Assembly (NCBI GenBank): GCA_015486965.1
Contig: WFQQ01000142.1
Span: forward strand, 1-38,180
DNA from: Desulfurellaceae bacterium
Lineage (GTDB): Bacteria > Campylobacterota_A > Desulfurellia > Desulfurellales > Hippeaceae
DNA length: 38,180 nucleotides
Reading direction: 5' to 3'
A program made the position numbers and the translations under genes. Below, piece after piece: positions 24,593 through 32,234 of this stretch; position 1 is the first letter of the stretch; every line of letters begins with the position of its first letter. Below the pieces are notes generated by a model. It worked only from the letters and a program-made list of their open reading frames with translations. It was not told where the DNA came from and did not search any database.

Positions 24593-24632
24593 AAACACCT
24601 CCAAAAAAACTTAGTATAGATTGTAAAATACA

Positions 24633-24657
24633 GGTTCGACATCCCCCCATCGAATCC
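24633..24657 (-). promoter_or_regulatory. Hairpin in the nosZ mRNA leader
   Basis: In the minus-strand transcript GG(A)TTCGA pairs with TCGAACC over seven base pairs with one bulged A, and a G-rich loop lies between. It is about 35 bases before the ribosome site. It has no T-run, so it is not a terminator. A stability element or operator is possible. Confidence 0.45.
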
Positions 24658-24753
24658 GCATTTTACTCTTTATCAAATTTTAACAATTTTGTCAATTCAT
24701 TAAACTCCCTACAAATGTTTTTAATCATACTACATCTTCCATAAGCTTTTATT

Positions 24754-24796
24754 ATTCTAAAGCCTCATCTTTAATCAATCATTGACCTGTGTCAAT
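24754..24796 (-). promoter_or_regulatory. FNR/CRP-type palindrome and -10 box of the nosZ promoter
   Basis: A perfect palindrome ATTGAC-N4-GTCAAT (24781-24796) matches the TTGAY-N4-RTCAA style of FNR/NNR/HcpR-family sites. On the minus strand TAGAAT (24759-24754) follows. A start site about seven bases further (near 24747) would put the palindrome centre at -41.5, the class II activator position. The leader would then be about 155 bases. A second possible promoter, TTGACA (24695-24690) with TAAAGA 17 bp on, lies inside it. The rest of the 24605-24924 gap holds the hairpin and terminator listed separately and no gene. Confidence 0.8.
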
Positions 24797-24804
24797 TCTC
24801 AAGT

Positions 24805-24839
24805 AAAACAGGAGAGAAAATCGGGGGGATTCTCTCCTG
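24805..24839 (-). terminator. Terminator after the two-component operon
   Basis: A 10-bp perfect stem (24809-24818 with 24830-24839) is followed on the minus strand by TTTT (24808-24805). It ends the transcript of the histidine kinase gene just upstream of the nosZ regulatory palindrome. Confidence 0.75.
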
Positions 24840-24924
24840 AAAAAAGGGGCTGCAAGGAGGTTTAAAACACAAAAACTCCGAGCAAGGGTCAGGTTTCTAT
24901 CTAACACCTTAAGATAAACCAAAT

Positions 24925-26076
24925 CTAAACGGAAATGCTTACAAAGGAAATTTTTATCACAACCTTTGAATTTTCATTGTCGATACTAAATTTTAAATTA
25001 TACTCTCTGCAGATTCTATCTACTATATATAGACCAAGACCCAAACCGCCGCTCTTTTTATCCTCCCTATAAAATTTCTTCACTATATTTTCTCTGTTCT
25101 TTATCTCTCCACTGTTCTCAATGATTAAATCTTTCTGGCTATTCTTATTCAAAACAATCTTAACAGCAGAGTTCTGAGGAGAGTATTTTATGGCGTTAGA
25201 AAGCAGGTTATCTACAACCCTAAGGGCATCCTCCTTGTCCATTCTAACCAAAAGTTCATTCAACTCAGCCTCAATTTTTAGGCTCTTACTCTCCGCAAAA
25301 AGTGAAAAAATCTCTATCCTATCTTCTATGACACCTTTCAAATCAAGCTCTTCTAAAACCTTTCTTTTGCCTTTATTAAACTTGACATAAACTAAATCTC
25401 TAAACAGCTTACTCAACCTCAAAGAGGCCAGCCTTATTCTTTCTGATTCTTTATTTTTCACACCCTTAATCTCAAGAATCTCTAAATTATTAAGGATTAT
25501 ACTCAAAGGCGTGTTCATCTCGTGCGTAACATCATCAAGAAAATCCTCCATGCTCCTAATCGCATCTCTCATTGGCTTGAGGAAAATCTTTCCCAAAAAA
25601 AATGCACTTATGGATATAAAAACTACTGAGAACAGGGTAAATAAAATAAGCTCCTTCTCAAGCCTCTTTAAAGCCTTTTTGTTTATACTCTTTGAACAGA
25701 GAACATAAATCTTTCCCCAATCTTTCGGTATAATGAGTAAAAAATACACCTTTCCGTTCTGAACCCAGGATTCATTGTTAAAATAGATTTTTTCAGGCCT
25801 AAAGTCTCCGTATATATAGCGATTGTTTTTATAGACCGCAATTTTAACATTTAAAATTCCCTTTCCCTTTAGCTCTCTGAGCTTTACCAAATCGGGAATA
25901 TTGGGATTGCGACTTAAGTAAAACCGAAGCTCATTTTTTATATAATACTTCTCCTCCTCTACAATCTTATTTTTTGCAAACAGGTAGTAAAGATACTCGC
26001 CAATACCGACAAGAAGGAGTGTCGAAGTGAGGTAGAAAAACAGGAACCTCTTTAGAGAACGCCTTTCAGCCAACAT
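24925..26076 (-). CDS. Sensor histidine kinase of the copper-island two-component pair
   Basis: Two membrane helices (about 12-32 and 137-160) enclose a periplasmic sensor of about 100 residues without a recognisable fold. There is no clear HAMP domain. The HisKA domain has H185 in DVTHEMNTPLSII, and the HATPase domain shows an N-box DNLLSNAIKYSP and GGLGLGLYIVDRI. At 383 residues it is a compact kinase. Its ATG overlaps the end of the response regulator by 11 bases. Lying downstream of tonB and next to nosZ, it may sense periplasmic copper or envelope state; this is inference from position. Confidence 0.92.
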   Translation of the reverse strand: MLAERRSLKRFLFFYLTSTLLLVGIGEYLYYLFAKNKIVEEEKYYIKNELRFYLSRNPNIPDLVKLRELKGKGILNVKIAVYKNNRYIYGDFRPEKIYFNNESWVQNGKVYFLLIIPKDWGKIYVLCSKSINKKALKRLEKELILFTLFSVVFISISAFFLGKIFLKPMRDAIRSMEDFLDDVTHEMNTPLSIILNNLEILEIKGVKNKESERIRLASLRLSKLFRDLVYVKFNKGKRKVLEELDLKGVIEDRIEIFSLFAESKSLKIEAELNELLVRMDKEDALRVVDNLLSNAIKYSPQNSAVKIVLNKNSQKDLIIENSGEIKNRENIVKKFYREDKKSGGLGLGLYIVDRICREYNLKFSIDNENSKVVIKISFVSISV

Positions 26077-26728
26077 ACCTGTAGCCTGTGTTTTTTACAG
26101 TCTCTATCTTATCCTTACCTATAACCCTCCTCAGATTATTTATAAAAGTCCTCAACGAGTACTCATTTGGCTCTTCATCGTAGTCGTAAATGTTATCAAA
26201 AATCACGCCTTTGGATAAAACCTTACCCTTGTTTTGGAGAAACAGCTTCAAAAGTTTGAGCTCTTTGGTCTTAAGTTTCACTCTTTCACCATTTTTGTAA
26301 AGCTCGAGTTTTTCCAGATTAAATTCAACATCATCAGATATTCTGATTAAACTCTCCTTACTCCCATAAACACGCCTCAGGATAGCATCAATCCTAACTT
26401 TTAGCTCTCTCAGTGAAAACGGTTTTCTTATGTAGTCATCTCCACCGTTTAAAAAAGCTTTAACAACATTTGTTTCACCATCTAAAGAAGTTATAAAGAT
26501 AATGGGAGTTGAGAAATTTCTTCTTATCTCCCTTGCAACATCAAACCCGTTCATTTTGGGGAGTTTTATATCGAGCAAAACAACATCAAAGTTGCTCTCA
26601 TACATTGCATTCAAAGCCTCATCCCCATCATAGACAGGCACAACATCGAAGTTGGACATCGTGAGAAACTCTGCTATAGTATGGTTCAGCTCAATATCGT
26701 CTTCAACGAGCAAAACCCTCTGTTTCAC
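26066..26728 (-). CDS. OmpR/PhoB-family response regulator
   Basis: A receiver domain (1-115) with the acidic pair E9/D10/D11 and phospho-acceptor D53 in VVLLDIKLPKMNG is joined to a winged-helix DNA-binding domain (about 125-220, ending GYRYVG). It begins with a GTG (26728) and has no strong ribosome site, so translation is probably coupled to the repeat-protein gene 12 bases upstream. It is the partner of the overlapping kinase. Copper regulators such as CusR belong to this family, but so do many others. Confidence 0.92.
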   Translation of the reverse strand: MKQRVLLVEDDIELNHTIAEFLTMSNFDVVPVYDGDEALNAMYESNFDVVLLDIKLPKMNGFDVAREIRRNFSTPIIFITSLDGETNVVKAFLNGGDDYIRKPFSLRELKVRIDAILRRVYGSKESLIRISDDVEFNLEKLELYKNGERVKLKTKELKLLKLFLQNKGKVLSKGVIFDNIYDYDEEPNEYSLRTFINNLRRVIGKDKIETVKNTGYRYVG

Positions 26729-26740
26729 TTTTCAAAAAAC

Positions 26741-27550
26741 CTATTTCTTAACTTTAAACTCACCCTTGTTGATAATCTCATCCATTTTGCCATCAAAATT
26801 GGTGTCTCTCTCGACCTTAACTATTTTTCCTTTTTCGTAAAACCACTTTATATCTACCTTTCCATCGTTATTACTATCTGCATCTACCTCTTTAAGCTTG
26901 CCGTTCTTGTAATAATACCAGTAATCTGGCTTCCCATCGTGATTTTTATCGAGCTTGACCTCTTTCTTTTTGCCGTTTTTATCGTAAAACACCCACATAT
27001 CGGGCTTTCCATCGTGATTTTTATCCAATACCACCTTATAGACCTTACCGTTTGAGTAGTAAGCCCAGTAATCCACCTTTCCATCAAAGTTCAAATCTCT
27101 CTCTGCACTCTTCACCTTTCCATCTTTATCAAAGTATATAAACTCATCCATCTTTCCATCGTGGTTTGTATCCTTCTTTTGCTCTTCAACCTTACCATTA
27201 GAGTAAATATCAATGACATCAAACTTCTCATCATGGTTTGTGTCAATCTCCTCTTTTTCTATCTCACCTCTTTTATCAAAGTAGATAGCAACATCCATCT
27301 TGCCATCTTTGTTTGTGTCTTGGAGTTGCTTAACCAACTTCCCATTCTTATATAAATTACAAACATCCATAACACCATCCCCATTGTTGTCAAGCAGCAC
27401 CTTGTAAAAGTTTTTGCTTTTCATGTATATGATTTCATCAACCTTACCGTCTCCATTCCTATCCTTCTTAATAACTGTCATAGCATAGGAAAAACCTGAC
27501 ACAAACAGAAATAGCAGAACAAAAAACAGAAAACCCGTAGCCTTTTTCAT
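26741..27550 (-). CDS. Exported protein of ten DxNxDGxxD calcium-type repeats
   Basis: After a signal peptide (through SGFSYA) the 269-residue protein consists of ten units of about 20-24 residues, each with an EF-hand-like loop D-x-N-x-D-G-K-x-D followed by an aromatic strand such as WYYY or FIYF. One loop is altered (DTNHDEKFD). Several loops contain histidine. Such repeats bind calcium in other exported proteins; here the metal is unknown. At DNA level the repeats are also similar, for example near 26937 and 27009, 72 bp apart, indicating recent duplication. The ATG lies two bases after the tonB stop and uses GGAGG inside tonB, so it belongs to the tonB-regulator operon. Confidence 0.88.
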   Translation of the reverse strand: MKKATGFLFFVLLFLFVSGFSYAMTVIKKDRNGDGKVDEIIYMKSKNFYKVLLDNNGDGVMDVCNLYKNGKLVKQLQDTNKDGKMDVAIYFDKRGEIEKEEIDTNHDEKFDVIDIYSNGKVEEQKKDTNHDGKMDEFIYFDKDGKVKSAERDLNFDGKVDYWAYYSNGKVYKVVLDKNHDGKPDMWVFYDKNGKKKEVKLDKNHDGKPDYWYYYKNGKLKEVDADSNNDGKVDIKWFYEKGKIVKVERDTNFDGKMDEIINKGEFKVKK

Positions 27551-27552
27551 CT

Positions 27553-28401
27553 CTAACCTCCAAGCTCAAATTTCACCCAAAGCCTCAATGTTATAGCCCT
27601 CTTGCCAAGCTTCTTTGGTATCGGTGGCAAGGGGGCTGCTTTTTTAACCGAATAAACAGCCGCAGAATCGAGTATATCGTAAGAAGAAGACTTGAGAACC
27701 TTTACAAATGCCAGTTTTCCATTTTTAAGAATCTTAAACTCAAGCAACACCTTTCCCTCAACCCCCTCTTCTCTTGCAATCTCAGGATAAAACTTGTGCT
27801 TCTCTATTACCTCTCTAACCAAAGCAGTGTAGCGAGCAAGCAGAGAGTCATACAGGCTTTTTGGAATGGCATTTTTAACCCTTCTCTCCCCAATATTAGG
27901 CAAAACGGGAGCAGCAACATTTATAGGTTTAACAGCTCTATTGAGTTTTACATCTACTTTTGAAGGAACAGAGCCCAAATACCTCTCAGGATGGGCTGAA
28001 ACCAAAACTTTGTCAAGCGCATTCTCATCTATATTAAGCACCCTTTTATTAAGAGGCTTGGCAATTTTTATCTCTTTTACATTGGGAACATCGACCATTT
28101 TTGGCATACTTTTAACATCTGGAATAACAACTTTTTGCTTTATAGGTACAACTGTCTTGCTGGCTTGGATATTCCTGACCAAATTCTTAACAACAGGAGG
28201 ATTAACGGGAACAGGGATAACAACCTTTGGTTTCTCAATATTTACGAGATTAACCTCAACCTCTTTGCCTTTGGACAGATTGCCCTGAAGGGCAACAAGG
28301 GCTCTTAAAGAAAAAACAAACAAGAACAGATGGAAAAGTAATGATAGAAAAAACGAGTAAACCTTATATCTTTTTGTTTTCTCTTCTATAGTCAAAACCA
28401 C
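27553..28401 (-). CDS. tonB: TonB energy-transducing protein
   Basis: A short cytoplasmic start and one membrane anchor (about 13-37) precede a long proline/valine/lysine-rich spacer that would span the periplasm, and a C-terminal TonB domain (about 200-282) with YPEIAREEGVEGKVLLEF and VKKAAPLPPIP. Start is a GTG at 28401 with a weak ribosome site. No exbB or exbD gene is in the window, so this TonB must share an ExbBD pair from elsewhere. It follows the copper receptor gene beyond a terminator and is likely dedicated to it. Confidence 0.92.
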   Translation of the reverse strand: MVLTIEEKTKRYKVYSFFLSLLFHLFLFVFSLRALVALQGNLSKGKEVEVNLVNIEKPKVVIPVPVNPPVVKNLVRNIQASKTVVPIKQKVVIPDVKSMPKMVDVPNVKEIKIAKPLNKRVLNIDENALDKVLVSAHPERYLGSVPSKVDVKLNRAVKPINVAAPVLPNIGERRVKNAIPKSLYDSLLARYTALVREVIEKHKFYPEIAREEGVEGKVLLEFKILKNGKLAFVKVLKSSSYDILDSAAVYSVKKAAPLPPIPKKLGKRAITLRLWVKFELGG

Positions 28402-28425
28402 TTTTTCACTTCATAAGCTCATTAC

Positions 28426-28458
28426 AAAAAACTTGTGCCTGCCCACTCTGGCAGGCAC
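28426..28458 (-). terminator. Terminator after the copper receptor gene
   Basis: GTGCCTGCC (28435-28443) pairs with GGCAGGCAC (28450-28458); on the minus strand a run of six T follows. It separates the receptor from tonB, allowing different expression levels. Confidence 0.88.
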
Positions 28459-28485
28459 GCATACTAATTTAGTAGTTTACATAAA

Positions 28486-30498
28486 TTAAAATCTGTAAGC
28501 AACATTCAAGTAATAAGTCCTTCCTGGTAACGGTAATTTAATGCCCGTGTTAAATGGGTTTGAGTAGTAATCTGTGTATGAGTAGTACTCTTTATCAAAA
28601 ACATTATCAACACCAGCTTCTATAAAGAGCCTCTTGTATTTATAGTCAGCTCTCAAGTTAAACAATCCATACCCCGGCGTTGGCTTTTCATGGACATCTG
28701 AATTGACCCTTGTCTGCCTGGCAGACAATATGGTCTCTGCCTCAACGGAGTATCTCGGCTTGTGAAACTTTACAACAAACCTCTCCCTTAAAGGAACAAT
28801 GTCGGGCATATTGGAACTGTTTATATGTTTGCTGCCGTCTGTGTTCTGATGTCCATAGAGGTATGAGGTGATAGAGGTAAGCCTCAAACAATCGAGAAGG
28901 TCATAACTCAACTTGGCATCAGCTCCCAACATATAGGCATCTGTGTTCTCATAAAGAACATACATCTTGCCGTTATCCTTAACCTTTGTCAGCGTAATAT
29001 AGTCAGTCAAATACCTATAAAATGCATCTACTTTCACTTTAAGAGCACCTAAATTTCCCTTGTATCCGAGGTCGAACTCGTTGTTCTTAACAGGGTCAAG
29101 ATTGGGATTTCCAAGCCATACACCGACAGGCTTTAGAAGAAATATATACCTCTCCTCTGGGTCTGGTGTTCTTGCAGAGTGGCCAAAACCGAAAGAAACG
29201 CTATTGTTTGCATTAATTGAATAGTTAAAGTTTACATAGCCACTCGCGTAGAAATTCTTTCTATTCCTTTCTGGTGTTGTTCCATAGAATTTTTTGTACA
29301 AAGCAAGGAACATTGGAAAGGTTTTTTCATTATCCTGCTGAAGGCCTTTATCTGGCCTTGAAACCGTGTAATCCAATCTTCCACCTATCTCTAAAGAGAG
29401 AGCTTTTGAAAGTTTCAAACCCTTTTTAATATAAAAGCCGTTATTTACAAGCATCACATCGGGTATCATATACTTGGCTATTATCATGTTTGTTTTCTCT
29501 GCGAACCACTTCCTAATAAAGCTATCCGTTCCAACGGTTATTCCTTTAACATCCAATGAGAAGGAGCCGCCAAATGTGTGAGTAGCCGCATAGACAGAGG
29601 CAAACATTGGTGCGTTTCTGTATTGATTTGTCATCAGGTGATACACATCGCTGTAATACAGTTTAAACTTGATATTTTTCAAAAACTGGTTTACCTTGCC
29701 TTTTTTGAAATGCAGTGTAACTATGTTCGTTCTATCATAGATCGCATCCATGCCAAGGAATGGATATAGCACATCGTTTGAGTTTTTCTTCAGATAAGAT
29801 AGATAGATATTTGTATCTGGTGTTGGTGTGTAACCCACTTTACCAAAAAATGAATTCATATAGTAAGCCCTCTTTGGTGGATGGTTATAATTAATCATGT
29901 CTGTTATCCTTTTGCCATTCCCATCCTTGTAGGGTAGTGCTGTTTCATAGGAATAACCACCAACAAAATAGACCTTTCCATTGTAATAGGAAGCCTCAAT
30001 ATTAGGATTAAAAAATCCGTATGAATTTGTGTTTAAATTAATATTGGCATGTGTTCCTTTTCTTGGTGCTATTGTTTCTATTTTTACGGCACCGCCCAAA
30101 GAGCCTTCGTTGGTGACATCAAAGGGTCCGTATGTTATTTTGACAACCTGAACAGCGTTTGTTGGAATATGGAAAATTGGGGAATCCATTCTCGAAGGAC
30201 AACCCCCGTAAACCCTCGCACCATCGACTATCACATTGATATTATCCCTATTGAGACCGTTAACCACAATGTCATAAGCTGCAGGACCCTTTGCAACAGT
30301 ATTTATGCCAGGTTGACCGCTCAAACTCTGGGCAAGGTCTACCTTATCACCCTTTGTCAACTCTTCAGGTGTAACATAAGATGACTGCCCTCCCCGAACA
30401 CCAAAAATATCAATTGGAGCAAGATAATAAGTTGCGGTTCCAGCAAAAGCGCTAAAACCAAGAAAAACAAAAACCAAGAAAAAAAGCAAAAATCTCAT
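28486..30498 (-). CDS. nosA: TonB-dependent copper receptor, NosA/OprC family
   Basis: A 670-residue outer-membrane receptor with signal peptide (1-19), a plug domain (about 25-145) and a beta-barrel ending in an aromatic residue (YRF). The plug contains DGARVYGGCPSRMDSP, matching the family segment that holds the copper ligands C and M of OprC as CxxxM: here C100 and M104. A barrel loop contains YHLM (H287, M289), fitting the HxM pair of OprC at nearly the same distance (183 versus 176 residues after the methionine). NosA is required for copper supply to NosZ in Pseudomonas stutzeri. Its location just upstream of the nos operon supports the same job. Ribosome site GGGGAGGG precedes the ATG. 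Confidence 0.88.
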   Translation of the reverse strand: MRFLLFFLVFVFLGFSAFAGTATYYLAPIDIFGVRGGQSSYVTPEELTKGDKVDLAQSLSGQPGINTVAKGPAAYDIVVNGLNRDNINVIVDGARVYGGCPSRMDSPIFHIPTNAVQVVKITYGPFDVTNEGSLGGAVKIETIAPRKGTHANINLNTNSYGFFNPNIEASYYNGKVYFVGGYSYETALPYKDGNGKRITDMINYNHPPKRAYYMNSFFGKVGYTPTPDTNIYLSYLKKNSNDVLYPFLGMDAIYDRTNIVTLHFKKGKVNQFLKNIKFKLYYSDVYHLMTNQYRNAPMFASVYAATHTFGGSFSLDVKGITVGTDSFIRKWFAEKTNMIIAKYMIPDVMLVNNGFYIKKGLKLSKALSLEIGGRLDYTVSRPDKGLQQDNEKTFPMFLALYKKFYGTTPERNRKNFYASGYVNFNYSINANNSVSFGFGHSARTPDPEERYIFLLKPVGVWLGNPNLDPVKNNEFDLGYKGNLGALKVKVDAFYRYLTDYITLTKVKDNGKMYVLYENTDAYMLGADAKLSYDLLDCLRLTSITSYLYGHQNTDGSKHINSSNMPDIVPLRERFVVKFHKPRYSVEAETILSARQTRVNSDVHEKPTPGYGLFNLRADYKYKRLFIEAGVDNVFDKEYYSYTDYYSNPFNTGIKLPLPGRTYYLNVAYRF

Positions 30499-30555
30499 TC
30501 TACAAACCCTCCCCTCTTATTTTCTCAAATGCGGTTTATATATTGTCAACATAAA

Positions 30556-30569
30556 CTGTTTATAAACAG
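30556..30569. promoter_or_regulatory. Perfect 14-bp palindrome between nosA and tRNA-Gln
   Basis: CTGTTTATAAACAG reads the same on both strands. It lies 58 bases upstream of the copper receptor start codon and 9 bases before the tRNA -35 box. It may be an operator for nosA; the regulator is not known. Confidence 0.5.
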
Positions 30570-30578
30570 CTAAAACCC

Positions 30579-30606
30579 TTGACTTTTAACGGGTAAAAGA
30601 TAAAAT
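30579..30606 (+). promoter_or_regulatory. Promoter of tRNA-Gln
   Basis: TTGACT (30579-30584) and TAAAAT (30601-30606) are 16 bp apart and place the start about seven bases before the mature tRNA 5' end. Confidence 0.75.
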
Positions 30607-30619
30607 CTGAAACGCACGC

Positions 30620-30693
30620 TGGGATGTCGTCTAACGGTAGGACAGCGGACTCTGGATCCGCGAGTCGGGGTTCGAATCCCTGCATCCCAGCCA
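30620..30693 (+). tRNA. tRNA-Gln (anticodon CTG)
   Basis: The 7-bp acceptor stem TGGGATG/CATCCCA, the anticodon arm GCGGA-CTCTGGA-TCCGC with CTG at positions 34-36, the T-arm with GTTCGAATC, discriminator G and an encoded CCA end are all present. It would read CAG. A T-rich stretch follows directly. The 233 bases between it and the FadL-like gene hold only that gene's promoter as far as I can see. Confidence 0.95.
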
Positions 30694-30859
30694 TTTTTTA
30701 TTTCCCTGAGATAGTATCGTTTACGTAAAGTGTTAATACTGCTATCAAACAATCTCATTAGGTTGATTAAGTTGTTTTAAATAAAAGGTTTTTAGAACTT
30801 ATGTTAGTCCTTAATCTCAAAGAAAGTTACACCATCCGTTAATTGAAAGCATTTTTCAT

Positions 30860-30888
30860 TTGACTTATAGGCAAAAGATGGTTTAAAT
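30860..30888 (+). promoter_or_regulatory. Candidate promoter of the FadL-lipase pair
   Basis: TTGACT (30860-30865) and TTAAAT (30883-30888) are 17 bp apart, about 39 bases before the start codon. Confidence 0.5.
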
Positions 30889-30926
30889 TTAGGTAGTAAA
30901 TAAATTCAAGGTTAAGGAGGTATTTC

Positions 30927-32222
30927 ATGGGTAAATTTAAACGGTTGGCTCTATTATTTGTTGCCTTACTTTGTTTCCCCTTAGCCTCATTTGCGGGGAA
31001 TGTCGATACATTTGGGATTGGCTCAAAAGCAACAGCATTGGGTGGAGCTTACGCAGCTTATGCGGATGGACCGTTTGCCGTTTATTACAATCCTGCTGGG
31101 CTAACACAGATTAAGCGACCAACAGTTAGCGTGGGCGGCGAGCTTATGGATCCATCGTTAAAGCTTTATGACTACAAAGCCATAGATGCAAACGGAAATG
31201 AAGTCCAACCCTACGGCTCAACCATTTCAGACACCTCACCCACACTCATAATACCCTTTACAGGATTTGCTATCCCTCTGACAGACAGGATAGCTGTTGG
31301 TTTTGCGGTATATGTCCCTTACGGTCTCCATCTAAAATGGAGAAGCTACTCCAACGCTGGAATGTACAACAGTTTCGAGTCCTACTACATGAGGGTGGTT
31401 GCAACACCCACTATTGCATACAAAATCTCAGATAAGCTCTCTATTGGTTTTGGTATCTCCATTGGTAGGTCGTACAGTGGCTCAGAAAGGCGCATCTATG
31501 CACCATCCATTCCAGCATTGAACAACAAGGTCATTAAAGGCAACCTGATGGATGCGGTTAACTACTCGTACAACATCGGAATAATGTACAAACCTACGGA
31601 AAAACTTACTCTTGGTTTAACCTATAGGTCAATGACCCATACGCACTTCAGCGGAAATGTAAAGGTGGTCGGAGTACAAACGGTTGGAGCTGATACATCC
31701 ATTGACCATCCAGACCAGATTCAAGCTGGAATAAGGTATAAACCTATGAAAAACCTCTCCCTTGAAGCAGATGTTTTGTGGACGCACTGGGATTTGATAG
31801 ATGAATACACAATTCATTTTAACCACCCACTGCTCGGCAAAACAGAGGAGGTTTTCCCAAGGAACTGGAAAAACACGCTACAGTATAAATTCGGAGTTGA
31901 GTGGAAGGCTTCCAAGCTTATTACTTTAAGAGCAGGCTATTACTACGACCCATCACCCATTCCAACAAACACATTTGATATCCTCTGGCCCGATGGCAAT
32001 AAGTCCACCTACTGTGCAGGAATAGGCTTAAACTTTGGCAGATTCAGTATAGACACAGCAATTCAATATATAAACGCTACAAGCCACAGGCATATCAGAG
32101 GGGATAGCAAAGAGCTTAACGGCTCCTACTCAGACCCTATAACAGGTGAACCTGGAAGCGTTGATACAAAAACCTACGGTCATCTGTGGGGATACAGCTT
32201 AACGCTCAACTACACATTTTAA
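30927..32222 (+). CDS. FadL/OMPP1-family outer-membrane channel
   Basis: The 431-residue protein has a signal peptide (through ASFAG) and the FadL N-terminal hatch pattern, ALGGAYAAYADGPFAVYYNPAGL, before a beta-barrel that ends in an aromatic residue (LNYTF). FadL channels admit long-chain fatty acids and other hydrophobic compounds through the outer membrane. The ribosome site AAGGAGG is strong. Twelve bases separate it from the lipase-like gene, so they form an operon. Their pairing suggests release and uptake of fatty acids. Confidence 0.92.
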   Translation: MGKFKRLALLFVALLCFPLASFAGNVDTFGIGSKATALGGAYAAYADGPFAVYYNPAGLTQIKRPTVSVGGELMDPSLKLYDYKAIDANGNEVQPYGSTISDTSPTLIIPFTGFAIPLTDRIAVGFAVYVPYGLHLKWRSYSNAGMYNSFESYYMRVVATPTIAYKISDKLSIGFGISIGRSYSGSERRIYAPSIPALNNKVIKGNLMDAVNYSYNIGIMYKPTEKLTLGLTYRSMTHTHFSGNVKVVGVQTVGADTSIDHPDQIQAGIRYKPMKNLSLEADVLWTHWDLIDEYTIHFNHPLLGKTEEVFPRNWKNTLQYKFGVEWKASKLITLRAGYYYDPSPIPTNTFDILWPDGNKSTYCAGIGLNFGRFSIDTAIQYINATSHRHIRGDSKELNGSYSDPITGEPGSVDTKTYGHLWGYSLTLNYTF

Positions 32223-32234
32223 AGGAGGTAGCTT

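Noticed and set aside
24667-24695. Second promoter TTGACA-N17-TAAAGA for nosZ as the main start
   Set aside because: The -10 box is poor, and the upstream -10 matches the palindrome spacing expected for an FNR-type activator. It is kept only as an alternative.
26741-27550. Tandem DNA repeats considered as a CRISPR array
   Set aside because: The repeats are in frame, imperfect, and encode a regular protein motif after a signal peptide; there are no spacers or cas genes.
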